Source of the DNA: Pseudomonadota bacterium
GTDB taxonomy: Bacteria > Pseudomonadota > Gammaproteobacteria > Burkholderiales > Burkholderiaceae_C
Length of the DNA: 16,026 nt
Direction of reading: 5' to 3'
Assembly: GCA_030918015.1 (NCBI GenBank)
Contig: JAUPTP010000008.1
Location: 1 to 16,026 of the forward strand
Shown: in pieces, positions 7,993 to 13,666 of the stretch
How positions within the stretch are numbered: position 1 is the first letter of the stretch
Layout: every line of letters starts with the position of its first letter
The notes under the pieces: generated by a model
What the model was told of the DNA's origin: nothing
What the model saw: the letters and a program-made list of their open reading frames with translations, nothing else
Database searches by the model: none
Translations under genes and position numbers: made by a program

Positions 7993-7998
7993 AGTCTA
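7993..7998 (-). promoter_or_regulatory. Predicted -10 element (TAGACT) of the GT41-like gene
   Basis: The minus strand reads CCCTAGACTCGGG. Transcription would start near 7986, giving a leader of about 37 bases. The TAG at its 5' end (7998-7996) is also the stop codon of the upstream DUF2917 gene, so promoter and stop codon share bases. It is a nearly exact copy of the yacG element. Confidence 0.5.
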
Positions 7999-8361
7999 GG
8001 GGGCCCGTCCGTGACGGATCACCGGATAAGGTCGGACCCGGTCGGCCATCTTGCGCGCCGTCCGGGCGACCTGATCGAGGCCGGCCGCGAGCAGCTCGGC
8101 CAGCACCGCCAGCGCCTGCAGCGGATCGAGCACGGGCTCGGTGCGGGTGCTGACGAAGCTCAGACGGGCGGGCCGGCCGGCCTGCCAGGGCTCGATCACC
8201 AGCCGGTCGCCCTCGTGCAGCGGCAGCAGCTCGCCGGGCTGCAGGACATGGTCGTGCGGATCCTGGTCGCGGGTGATCCAGACCGGCGCGTCGGCGATCG
8301 TCAGCCAGCCGTCGCTGCTCGCCCGGGCCCGCAGCACGCCTGTCACTTGCTCGATGTGCAT
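7996..8361 (-). CDS. DUF2917 family protein
   Basis: 121-residue protein of unknown function. Residues 1-72 match the DUF2917 pattern: a beta-rich, cupin-like stretch with GWLTIADAPVWITRDQDPHDHVL (18-40), then QPGELLPLHEGDRLVIEPW (41-59). The W-V/I-T-R-D-x-D-P-x-D-H signature is the basis for the call. The C-terminal 45 residues form a helical tail of no recognised type. The start at ATG 8361 is chosen because homology begins there and an AGGGAG ribosome site lies 9 bases upstream; the frame itself stays open much further into the divergent regulator gene. It diverges from a LysR-family regulator, a pairing seen in other Burkholderiales, so that regulator probably controls it. No signal peptide. 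Confidence 0.82.
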   Translation of the reverse strand: MHIEQVTGVLRARASSDGWLTIADAPVWITRDQDPHDHVLQPGELLPLHEGDRLVIEPWQAGRPARLSFVSTRTEPVLDPLQALAVLAELLAAGLDQVARTARKMADRVRPYPVIRHGRAP

Positions 8362-8442
8362 GATGATGCTCCCTGTGGGGCGGTCCCGGTGCGGGTCTGC
8401 CATGGCCAGCAGTGTGCCGAGGCCCGTCGGCCCGAGGGATGA

Positions 8443-8459
8443 AATCGAGGGGGGTGATT
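8443..8459. promoter_or_regulatory. Candidate LysR-type operator between DUF2917 and the LysR gene
   Basis: AATC-N9-GATT forms a dyad containing the T-N11-A spacing typical of LysR-family binding sites (T8445, A8457). It sits directly upstream of a TAACAT -10-like hexamer (8462-8467) of the plus-strand regulator, so binding there would suit autorepression and control of the divergent gene. Confidence 0.4.
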
Positions 8460-8461
8460 GA

Positions 8462-8467
8462 TAACAT
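8462..8467 (+). promoter_or_regulatory. Possible -10 element of the LysR-family regulator gene
   Basis: TAACAT, within the AT-rich stretch TTGATAACATGG, ends 6 bases before the ATG at 8474. This implies transcription starting at or next to the start codon, consistent with the absence of a ribosome site. The -35 is not evident. Confidence 0.35.
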
Positions 8468-8473
8468 GGCGTC

Positions 8474-9466
8474 ATGAATCGCCTGCCCAGCCGCCCCTTG
8501 TCCCTTGATGTCCTGCGCACCTTCGAGGCGGTGGCGCGCCTGCTGAGCTTCAGCGCTGCCGCCGAGGAGCTGAGCCTGACGCAGCCGGCGGTCAGCCGGC
8601 AGATCAAGGGCCTGGAGGACGAGCTGGGCGCGCCGCTGTTCCTGCGCGCTACCCGCCGCGTCGAGCTGACCGGCGCGGGCCAGACGCTGCTGCGCGCGGT
8701 CGATCCGGCGCTGGCGCGCATCGACGCCAGCGTGCGCCAGATCCGCATGAGCCGCAGCCGCGCGATGGTCAGCGTGACCACCTTCCCGTCCTTCGCCTCG
8801 CTGTGGCTGATGCCGCGGCTGCCCGACTTCGAGCGCGACCATCCGCGCGCCGACATCCGCATCGCCGCCACCGACCGCATGATCGATGTCGACGAGATCG
8901 AGCTGGACGTGGCCCTGCGCCACTGCGACGCCAGCAAGGCCCCGGAGGGCGCGATCCGGCTGTTCGGCGAGCTGCTGACGCCGGTGATCGGCGCGCGCCT
9001 GGCCGACGCGATCGAGCGCGGCAGCGCGCCGCCGCTGCGCCGGCCCGCCGACCTGATCGACCACACGCTGCTGGAGATGGACGACGGCTTGCCGGGCTCG
9101 CTGGCGACCTGCTGGCCGGTGTGGCTGTCCGCGCAGGGCCTGGGGCAGCTGGCGCCGCGACGCTGGATCAGCGTCAACTACACGCACCAGCAGGTGCAGG
9201 CGGCGCTGGCGGGCCAGGGCGTGGCGCTGGCGCGGCTGGCGATGGTCCACGATGTCGTTGAGCGCGGCGATCTGGTCGAGCCTTTCGGCCAGGGCGGGCG
9301 CCAGTGGGCCTCGCCCTGCTACTGGCTGGTGCCGCTGGGAGGCGCGCGCGCCGTGCGCCGGCCGGAGGTCCAGGCCTTCTGCGACTGGGTGCAGGCGCAG
9401 GCGGCGCTGACGCGTCGCGCCGTCGGCGACATCGCCGACTCCGAGGCCGACATGCTGCCGGACTGA
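8474..9466 (+). CDS. LysR-family transcriptional regulator (GcvA-like)
   Basis: 330-residue DNA-binding protein. The N-terminal winged helix-turn-helix covers about residues 9-68, with FSAAAEELSLTQPAVSRQIKGLEDELGAPLF as the recognition region and a conserved RATRRVELTGAG turn leading to the linker helix. The rest (about 95-310) is a periplasmic-binding-protein-like effector domain; VTTFPSFASLWLMPRLPDFE is typical of the GcvA/AmpR-like subgroup. Divergent from the DUF2917 gene with 112 bp between the start codons, including a T-N11-A dyad, so it likely regulates itself and that gene. No ribosome site precedes the ATG, and a -10-like hexamer lies just before it, suggesting a leaderless mRNA. 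The effector is unknown. This is a different protein from the LysR at the right end of the window. Confidence 0.92.
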   Translation: MNRLPSRPLSLDVLRTFEAVARLLSFSAAAEELSLTQPAVSRQIKGLEDELGAPLFLRATRRVELTGAGQTLLRAVDPALARIDASVRQIRMSRSRAMVSVTTFPSFASLWLMPRLPDFERDHPRADIRIAATDRMIDVDEIELDVALRHCDASKAPEGAIRLFGELLTPVIGARLADAIERGSAPPLRRPADLIDHTLLEMDDGLPGSLATCWPVWLSAQGLGQLAPRRWISVNYTHQQVQAALAGQGVALARLAMVHDVVERGDLVEPFGQGGRQWASPCYWLVPLGGARAVRRPEVQAFCDWVQAQAALTRRAVGDIADSEADMLPD

Positions 9467-9535
9467 GTGTCGATGGATGTCCGCCATGCATCGCCACGAT
9501 GCGGCTTCCTCATGCATGCCGCCGGTACGCCCGAC

Positions 9536-9541
9536 TAGGAT
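9536..9541 (+). promoter_or_regulatory. Predicted -10 element (TAGGAT) of the glutathione S-transferase gene
   Basis: CGACTAGGATGCACG lies about 40 bases before the preferred start codon at 9587. It contains a CTAG like the other promoter-like sites here. Transcription starting near 9548 gives a leader of about 39 bases with a good ribosome site. Confidence 0.42.
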
Positions 9542-9586
9542 GCACGCATGCGTCCATTCCGGATGCCCCGAGACCCTGAGGTGATG

Positions 9587-10270
9587 ATGAAGCTCTACAT
9601 CGGCAACAAGAACTATTCGTCCTGGTCGATGCGCCCGTGGGTGCTGATGAAGCAGTGCGGCATCGACTTCGAGGAGGTGATGGTGCGCTTCGACAGCTTC
9701 GATGCCGGCTCGGCCTTCAAGACGGCGCTGCAGGGCGTCTCGCCCACCGGCAAGGTGCCGGTGCTGGTCGATGACGACGGCCTGGCGGTCTGGGACACGC
9801 TGGCGATCGCCGAGTTCCTGGCCGAGCGCCACCCGGAGCAGGCGCTGTGGCCGCGCGATGCCCGCCGGCGTGCGCTGGCGCGTGCGATGTGCGCCGAGAT
9901 GCATGCCGGCTTCGGCGCGCTGCGCGCGCACTGTCCGCAGAACATCGAGGCGCAGCTGCCGGAGGTCGGTGCGCGGCTGATGGCCGAGCAGGCGGACGTG
10001 CGCGCCGATCTGGACCGGCTGGTCGCGCTGTGGGAACAGGCGCTGGCGCTGAGCGGCGGCCCCTTCCTGTTCGGTGACTTCTCGATTCCCGATGCCTATT
10101 TCGCGCCGGTGGCCGGACGCATCCGCACCTATGCGCTGCCGGTGAGCGCGCCGGTGGCGGCCTGGATCGACCGGCTGTGGGCGTCGCCCGGCGTGGCAGC
10201 CTGGGTGACCGATGCGCTGGCCGAGCAGGACTTCCTCGACTTCGAGGAGCCCTACCGCCGCGGGCGCTGA
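9587..10270 (+). CDS. Glutathione S-transferase family protein
   Basis: Cytosolic 227-residue GST-fold protein. The N-terminal thioredoxin-like domain begins MKLYIGNKNYSSWSMRPW, where the SSWS stretch (residues 11-14) supplies the glutathione-activating Ser. It continues with the cis-Pro motif GKVPVLVDDD (about 55-64) and the SNAIAxYL-equivalent WDTLAIAEFLAE. The C-terminal all-helical domain contains GGPFLFGDFSIPDAYFAPV, the N-capping/hydrophobic staple motif of GSTs. The start at ATG 9587 is chosen over ATG 9548 because homology begins there and a GAGG ribosome site sits just upstream; the upstream ATG would coincide with the predicted transcription start. The substrate is unknown. It follows the LysR-family gene on the same strand but seems to have its own promoter, and it is convergent with the chemoreceptor gene. 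Confidence 0.93.
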   Translation: MKLYIGNKNYSSWSMRPWVLMKQCGIDFEEVMVRFDSFDAGSAFKTALQGVSPTGKVPVLVDDDGLAVWDTLAIAEFLAERHPEQALWPRDARRRALARAMCAEMHAGFGALRAHCPQNIEAQLPEVGARLMAEQADVRADLDRLVALWEQALALSGGPFLFGDFSIPDAYFAPVAGRIRTYALPVSAPVAAWIDRLWASPGVAAWVTDALAEQDFLDFEEPYRRGR

Positions 10271-10295
10271 CGGCGAGAGCGGGCCGGTCGGCTGT

Positions 10296-11723
10296 TCAGG
10301 CCGGCATCGGCCGGGGGCGGAGCGCGCCGTCGTCGAGGCGGAAGACCTCGACCGCCTCGAGCAGCTGGCGTGCTTCCTGGCTCAGGCTGGTGGCGGCCGC
10401 GGCGCTTTCCTCGACCAGCGCGGCATTCTGCTGCGTCATGCCGTCGAGCTCGTGCACCGCGCCATGCATCAGGCCGATGCCGCTGCTCTGTTCGTCGGAG
10501 GCGGTGCTGATCTGCTCGATCATCTGGCTGACGCGCTGCACGCTGGCGACGATCTCGTCCATCGTGCGGCCGGCCTGGCTGACCAGCCGGGTGCCGTCGC
10601 CGACCTTCTCGACGCTGCTGCCGATGAGCTGGCGGATCTCGGTCGCGGCGCTGGCGCTGCGCTGCGCCAGGCTGCGCACCTCGCCGGCCACCACCGCGAA
10701 GCCGCGTCCCTGTTCGCCGGCGCGCGCGGCCTCGACCGCGGCATTGAGCGCCAGGATGTTGGTCTGGAATGCGATGCCGTTGATGACGCCGATGATGTCG
10801 GCGATCTTGCGCGAGCTGGCCTCGATCTCCTGCATCGTCGAGACCACCTCGGTCACCACCTGACCGCCGCGCGAGGCGACCTCGGCGGCGGAGCGCGCCA
10901 GCGTGCTGGCCTCGCGCGCGGCGGTGGCGGTGTGCTGCACCGTGCCGGTGAGCTGCTCCATGGAGCTGGCGGTGTTCTGCAGGTGGCTGGCGGTCTTCTC
11001 GGTGCGCACCGACAGGTCGGTGTTGCCGCTGGCGATCTCGCGCGAGGCCGAGTCGACCTGGACCGCGCTGCTGCGCACCTGGCGGATCGACTGCTCGATG
11101 CGCGCGAGGATGTCGAGCAGCTGTGCCGTTGCCGGATCTGCGCTGCGGGTGCGGGCAGTGATCGTGAGATCAATGTGGCCGGAGTCGTGCAGCAGGTCCT
11201 GGGTGATCGTGACCAGCTGTTCTGCGGTTCTGAAGTCGGTGCGAGCGCGCTGCGCCAGCAGGATCAGGATGCCACTCTCGGCAATCACGTAAAGGGCATG
11301 CTCGATGACCCGCCCCAGACCCGGTTCGGTGAAGCACACCGGGCCCCAGCCCCACTGCTGCAGATAGTTGAAGCTCAGGTGGTGCACCGCGATGGTCGCG
11401 GCGCCCACCACGACCGGCAGCCAGTGCCGGTAGACCGTCGTCACGGCCAGAAAGGCGAAGACGGCGAAGTGCGCCTCGGTCTGGCCGCGCGCTGCGTGGA
11501 TCAGCAGCGCCACCATCGCCATGCCGAGCGCGGGCAGTGCGATTCTGCTGCCTTGCTGGCCTTGCGAGGCCAGCGTCGCGCCGACGGCCAGCGCCATCAG
11601 GACGCTGCCGACGCCCAGCACCAGCAGCAGCGAGTCATGCGGAGCAGCGTAGACCAGGGCGCCAGCCATCACGATGGTGATCGCGATCACCATCGGACGG
11701 TCGTTCGGGTGCAGGGTGAGCAT
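10296..11723 (-). CDS. Methyl-accepting chemotaxis protein with multi-helix membrane sensor
   Basis: 475-residue chemoreceptor that would signal through CheW/CheA. The N-terminal 160 residues hold about six membrane helices (roughly 11-27, 31-53, 61-80, 85-99, 103-119, 138-158) without a large periplasmic domain. The region includes His85, His114, His115 and His142 in or near helices. A long coiled coil follows, with no clear HAMP. The diagnostic hairpin tip at about 314-350 ([20 protein letters not shown], then [14 protein letters not shown]) is nearly identical to enterobacterial receptors. There is no C-terminal NWETF-type CheR tether. The start at ATG 11723 is preferred because longer frames run through a terminator hairpin, and because a TAGAGT -10 lies at 11753-11758. 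The ligand is unknown; a membrane-buried sensor suggests energy state, gas or a small hydrophobic signal (inference). Confidence 0.93.
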   Translation of the reverse strand: MLTLHPNDRPMVIAITIVMAGALVYAAPHDSLLLVLGVGSVLMALAVGATLASQGQQGSRIALPALGMAMVALLIHAARGQTEAHFAVFAFLAVTTVYRHWLPVVVGAATIAVHHLSFNYLQQWGWGPVCFTEPGLGRVIEHALYVIAESGILILLAQRARTDFRTAEQLVTITQDLLHDSGHIDLTITARTRSADPATAQLLDILARIEQSIRQVRSSAVQVDSASREIASGNTDLSVRTEKTASHLQNTASSMEQLTGTVQHTATAAREASTLARSAAEVASRGGQVVTEVVSTMQEIEASSRKIADIIGVINGIAFQTNILALNAAVEAARAGEQGRGFAVVAGEVRSLAQRSASAATEIRQLIGSSVEKVGDGTRLVSQAGRTMDEIVASVQRVSQMIEQISTASDEQSSGIGLMHGAVHELDGMTQQNAALVEESAAAATSLSQEARQLLEAVEVFRLDDGALRPRPMPA

Positions 11724-11752
11724 CGGAGCGCAAGGCAAGGAGGGGATGCCGC

Positions 11753-11758
11753 ACTCTA
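11753..11758 (-). promoter_or_regulatory. Predicted -10 element (TAGAGT) of the chemoreceptor gene
   Basis: The minus strand reads GGCTAGAGTGCGG 29 bases before the ATG at 11723, giving a leader of roughly 23 bases. It contains CTAG like the other promoter-like sites in the window. The -35 is not clear, and I see no flagellar sigma-28 (TAAA-N15-GCCGATAA) promoter. Confidence 0.42.
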
Positions 11759-11837
11759 GCCACGAGGGTGGCGGGCCGATCGAAGCAACAGACATACCCT
11801 GCCCAGCCTTCTGTCGCTCGAGAAAGCTGGAAGCGCA

Positions 11838-11867
11838 AAAGCCCTGATGCGGCTGCATCAGGGCTTT
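11838..11867 (-). terminator. Rho-independent terminator of the tRNA gene
   Basis: A perfect 13-bp stem (AAAGCCCTGATGC / GCATCAGGGCTTT) around a GGCT tetraloop lies 6 bases after the tRNA 3' end in its direction of transcription. A short T-run (four Ts) follows on the minus strand. It is the cleanest hairpin in the window and also ends the tRNA transcript before the chemoreceptor promoter. Confidence 0.85.
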
Positions 11868-11873
11868 CTTGTT

Positions 11874-11950
11874 TGGTGGCGCTTCACGGACTCGAACCGC
11901 GGACCTGTGGATTATGATTCCATCGCTCTAACCGACTGAGCTAAAGCGCC
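11874..11950 (-). tRNA. tRNA with CAT anticodon, probably elongator tRNA-Met
   Basis: 77 nt including an encoded CCA. The acceptor GGCGCTT pairs fully with AAGCGCC. The D-arm is GCTC/GAGC, the anticodon loop is ATCATAA with CAT, and the T-arm CGCGG/CCGTG holds the TTCGAGT loop. The discriminator is A, and base pairs G2:C71 and C3:G70 fit methionyl-tRNA synthetase identity. A U54-U55-C56-purine loop and a 1:72 G:C pair distinguish it from initiator tRNA. A CAT-anticodon tRNA-Ile (lysidine-modified) is the alternative and cannot be fully excluded. The first anticodon-stem pair is A27/C43, a mismatch. It has its own promoter and terminator. Confidence 0.93.
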
Positions 11951-11961
11951 GACAGAAGTGA

Positions 11962-11990
11962 ATTATGTCCCGTGATTTTGAAGAGCGCAA
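11962..11990 (-). promoter_or_regulatory. Sigma-70 promoter of the tRNA gene
   Basis: On the minus strand TTGCGC (11990-11985), a 17-bp spacer and CATAAT (11967-11962) lie 12-40 bases before the tRNA 5' end. This is the best match to the E. coli consensus seen in this window. Confidence 0.8.
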
Positions 11991-12060
11991 GACTTTTCCG
12001 CGATTTTTTTTCACGCCCTGTGGGAGCCGCGGAGAAAGGGGCCCGCGTCTTGCATGATGA

Positions 12061-12074
12061 AGACCGGCCGGTCT
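12061..12074. promoter_or_regulatory. 14-bp perfect palindrome upstream of ureG, possible operator
   Basis: AGACCGGCCGGTCT is a perfect palindrome 50-63 bases before the ureG ATG. A second CGGTC half-site follows exactly 10 bp after the first (12069-12073 and 12079-12083), i.e. one helical turn. No known regulator motif is recognised, and GC-rich palindromes arise by chance in such genomes. Confidence 0.3.
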
Positions 12075-12123
12075 CGATCGGTCAGGACCAGATCAACGCT
12101 TTCCACTCACGAGCCTTCCCACC

Positions 12124-12771
12124 ATGAGCAGCCCCCTTCATTCCATCCCCGGTCGCACCAAGAAGCTCCCGCCGCTGCGCGTGGGCGTGGGCGGTCCGGT
12201 CGGTTCCGGCAAGACCACGCTGGTCGAGATGCTGTGCAAGACGATGCGCGAGAAGTGGGACCTGGTGGTCGTCACCAACGACATCTACACCAAGGAAGAC
12301 CAGCGCCTGCTGACGGTGGCCGGCGCGCTGGATCCGGAACGCATCATGGGCGTCGAGACCGGTGGCTGCCCGCACACCGCGATCCGCGAGGACGCCTCGA
12401 TCAACCTCGAGGCGGTGGACCGCATGCTGGAGAAGTTCCCGGACGCCGACATCGTCTTCATCGAGTCGGGCGGCGACAACCTGGCAGCGACCTTCAGCCC
12501 GGAGCTGTCGGACCTGACGATCTACGTGATCGATGTGGCCGCGGGCGAGAAGATCCCGCGCAAGGGCGGCCCCGGCATCACCAAGAGCGATCTCTTCGTG
12601 ATCAACAAGACCGACCTGGCGCCCCATGTCGGGGCGAATCTGGACATCATGCGCTCGGACACGGTGCGCATGCGGCCGACGAAGCCCTTCGTCATGACCA
12701 ACCTCAAGACCCGCGAGGGCCTTGCGGAGGTCATCGATTTCATCGAGCGCAAAGGCCTGCTGGCGCAATGA
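12124..12771 (+). CDS. ureG: Urease accessory GTPase UreG
   Basis: SIMIBI-class GTPase that couples GTP hydrolysis to Ni(II) delivery into the urease active site, working with UreE, UreF and UreD/H. The 215-residue protein has the P-loop [10 protein letters not shown] (23-32), the switch segment [10 protein letters not shown] (51-60), the nickel-binding Cys-Pro-His (82-84) in [22 protein letters not shown] (114-120) and the guanine-specificity motif NKTD (161-164). All are typical, and the length matches the family. It stands alone: the structural and other accessory urease genes that usually precede it are not in the window, which instead has a tRNA on the opposite strand upstream. The ATG has no ribosome site, and a 14-bp palindrome lies about 50 bases upstream. 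Its 3' end overlaps bfd by 32 bp (convergent). Confidence 0.97.
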   Translation: MSSPLHSIPGRTKKLPPLRVGVGGPVGSGKTTLVEMLCKTMREKWDLVVVTNDIYTKEDQRLLTVAGALDPERIMGVETGGCPHTAIREDASINLEAVDRMLEKFPDADIVFIESGGDNLAATFSPELSDLTIYVIDVAAGEKIPRKGGPGITKSDLFVINKTDLAPHVGANLDIMRSDTVRMRPTKPFVMTNLKTREGLAEVIDFIERKGLLAQ

Positions 12772-12970
12772 GCGCGGTCAGCGCGGCGGTGGAACACCCG
12801 CCGCGCTGGGCCACGGCCTCGTCGAAGAGGCCCCGTGCGCAGTCGAGGCAGCGCCCGCAGCGGGTCGAGACGCCGGTCTCGTCCTGCAGCAGATCGAAGC
12901 TGAGGGTTCCCGACTGGACCGCGGTGCGGATGTCGCGGTCGGACACACGTTGGCAGAGGCAGATGATCAT
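12740..12970 (-). CDS. bfd: Bacterioferritin-associated ferredoxin
   Basis: 76-residue [2Fe-2S] protein that reduces bacterioferritin heme to release stored iron. The N-terminus [14 protein letters not shown] and cysteines C4, C6, C38 and C41 (CLC and CGRC) reproduce the Bfd cluster-binding pattern, with an extra Cys at 44. The C-terminal 20 residues are not conserved. It sits downstream of bfr on the same strand (97 bp apart) but has its own promoter overlapped by a Fur-box-like dyad, which fits induction under iron starvation. The ATG has no ribosome site and lies about where transcription should begin, so a leaderless mRNA is predicted. The 3' end overlaps the end of ureG on the opposite strand. 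Confidence 0.93.
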   Translation of the reverse strand: MIICLCQRVSDRDIRTAVQSGTLSFDLLQDETGVSTRCGRCLDCARGLFDEAVAQRGGCSTAALTALIAPAGLCAR

Positions 12971-12976
12971 GTCTGC

Positions 12977-13005
12977 ATGCTACTGACAATGAGAGTGTTT
13001 CTCAA
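12977..13005 (-). promoter_or_regulatory. Sigma-70 promoter of bfd
   Basis: On the minus strand TTGAGA (13005-13000), a 17-bp spacer and TAGCAT (12982-12977) form a good promoter. The predicted start of transcription coincides with the bfd ATG at 12970. The spacer and -35 are covered by a Fur-box-like dyad. Confidence 0.6.
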
Positions 13006-13006
13006 T
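12988..13006. promoter_or_regulatory. Fur box-like operator over the bfd promoter
   Basis: The 19-mer AATGAGAGTGTTTCTCAAT is a near-palindrome (arms AATGAGA and TCTCAAT, 6 of 7 paired) that resembles Fur boxes of the AATGAGAATnATTCTCATT type. It overlaps the -35 and spacer of the bfd promoter. Fur with iron would repress bfd, the classical control of this gene in proteobacteria. Confidence 0.7.
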
Positions 13007-13018
13007 ATCTTCTGGATG

Positions 13019-13037
13019 CCCCCGCTGACTTCGGGGG
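13019..13037 (-). terminator. Possible terminator hairpin between bfr and bfd
   Basis: CCCCCG (13019-13024) and CGGGGG (13032-13037) form a 6-bp stem with a 7-base loop, 31 bases after the bfr stop. No T-run follows on the minus strand, so termination would be partial at best. Confidence 0.35.
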
Positions 13038-13067
13038 TGTGTCCGTGCAGTCCGTCCGGATGAGCGC

Positions 13068-13544
13068 TCAGCCGCCGGTGCCGGCCTGGGTCTGCAGCCA
13101 GTTCTGCAGGCCCATCTGCTGGATCAGGCCCAGCTCGGTCTCGATGTGGTCGATGTGCTCCTCGGTGTCATCGAGAATCTCGACGAAGATCTCGCGCGAG
13201 ACGTAGTCGCGCACGCTCTCGCAGTAGGCGATGGCCTCCTTGAGCAGCGGGTGCGATCCCGTCTCGATCTTCAGGTCGCACTCGAGCACTTCGGCGGCGG
13301 TCTCGCCGATGTAGAGCTTGCCCAGGTCCTGCAGGTTGGGCAGGCCGTCGATCATGAGGATGCGCTCGATCAGCTTGTCGGCGTGCTTCATCTCCTCGAT
13401 CGATTCCTCGTACTCATGCTTGGCCATCTTGGCCAGGCCCCAGTTCTTCAGCATCCGCGCATGCAGGAAGTACTGGTTGATGGCCGTCAGCTCGCACTTG
13501 AGCTGCGCGTTCAGGTACTCGATGACCTTGGCGTCGCCTTTCAT
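13068..13544 (-). CDS. bfr: Bacterioferritin
   Basis: Heme-containing 24-subunit iron-storage protein. The 158-residue sequence aligns without gaps to E. coli Bfr over most of its length, from [15 protein letters not shown] to [14 protein letters not shown]. Ferroxidase ligands Glu18, Glu51, His54, Glu94 and His130 are present, as is the heme ligand Met52. The position of E. coli Glu127 appears to be Thr (motif DDTEEHID). The start at ATG 13544 has a strong AAGGAG ribosome site 7 bases upstream. A GAGACA-N17-CAGAAT promoter at 13581-13609 gives a leader of about 30 bases. It is followed by bfd, its physiological reductase. No Fur box is seen before bfr itself. Confidence 0.97.
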   Translation of the reverse strand: MKGDAKVIEYLNAQLKCELTAINQYFLHARMLKNWGLAKMAKHEYEESIEEMKHADKLIERILMIDGLPNLQDLGKLYIGETAAEVLECDLKIETGSHPLLKEAIAYCESVRDYVSREIFVEILDDTEEHIDHIETELGLIQQMGLQNWLQTQAGTGG

Positions 13545-13580
13545 GGGGATCTCCTTGCGTTTCCGGGTGAAAAGGAGGGC

Positions 13581-13609
13581 ATTCTGACGGCCGCGGGCAC
13601 GGCTGTCTC
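13581..13609 (-). promoter_or_regulatory. Predicted promoter of bfr
   Basis: On the minus strand GAGACA (13609-13604), a 17-bp spacer and CAGAAT (13586-13581) precede bfr. Transcription would begin near 13574, leaving room for the AAGGAG ribosome site. The -35 is a partial match (GACA core). Confidence 0.45.
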
Positions 13610-13666
13610 GTGGATGAACGGTTGCCCGCGCGGGCGGCTTGAAGCGCGAATGGCTCTCAGTCGCCC

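Noticed and set aside
5889..8153. A 754-codon plus-strand frame opposite the GT41-like gene
   Set aside because: No recognisable domain, compositionally biased, and fully antisense to a gene with conserved motifs.
8362..9177. Upstream extension of the DUF2917 frame
   Set aside because: It runs antisense through the LysR-family gene. Family similarity and an AGGGAG ribosome site mark the start at 8361.
11724..11858. Longer N-terminus for the chemoreceptor
   Set aside because: It would pass through the TAGAGT promoter element and begin inside the tRNA terminator hairpin, and it lacks membrane-sensor sequence.
11997..12041. T8 run flanked by TCCGCG / CGCGGA as a terminator
   Set aside because: The arms are separated by a long loop that contains the T-run itself, so it does not form a standard terminator.
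11951..12123. Integration site or mobile element at the tRNA
   Set aside because: No integrase gene, no repeat of the tRNA 3' end and no IS-like inverted repeats are visible in the window.
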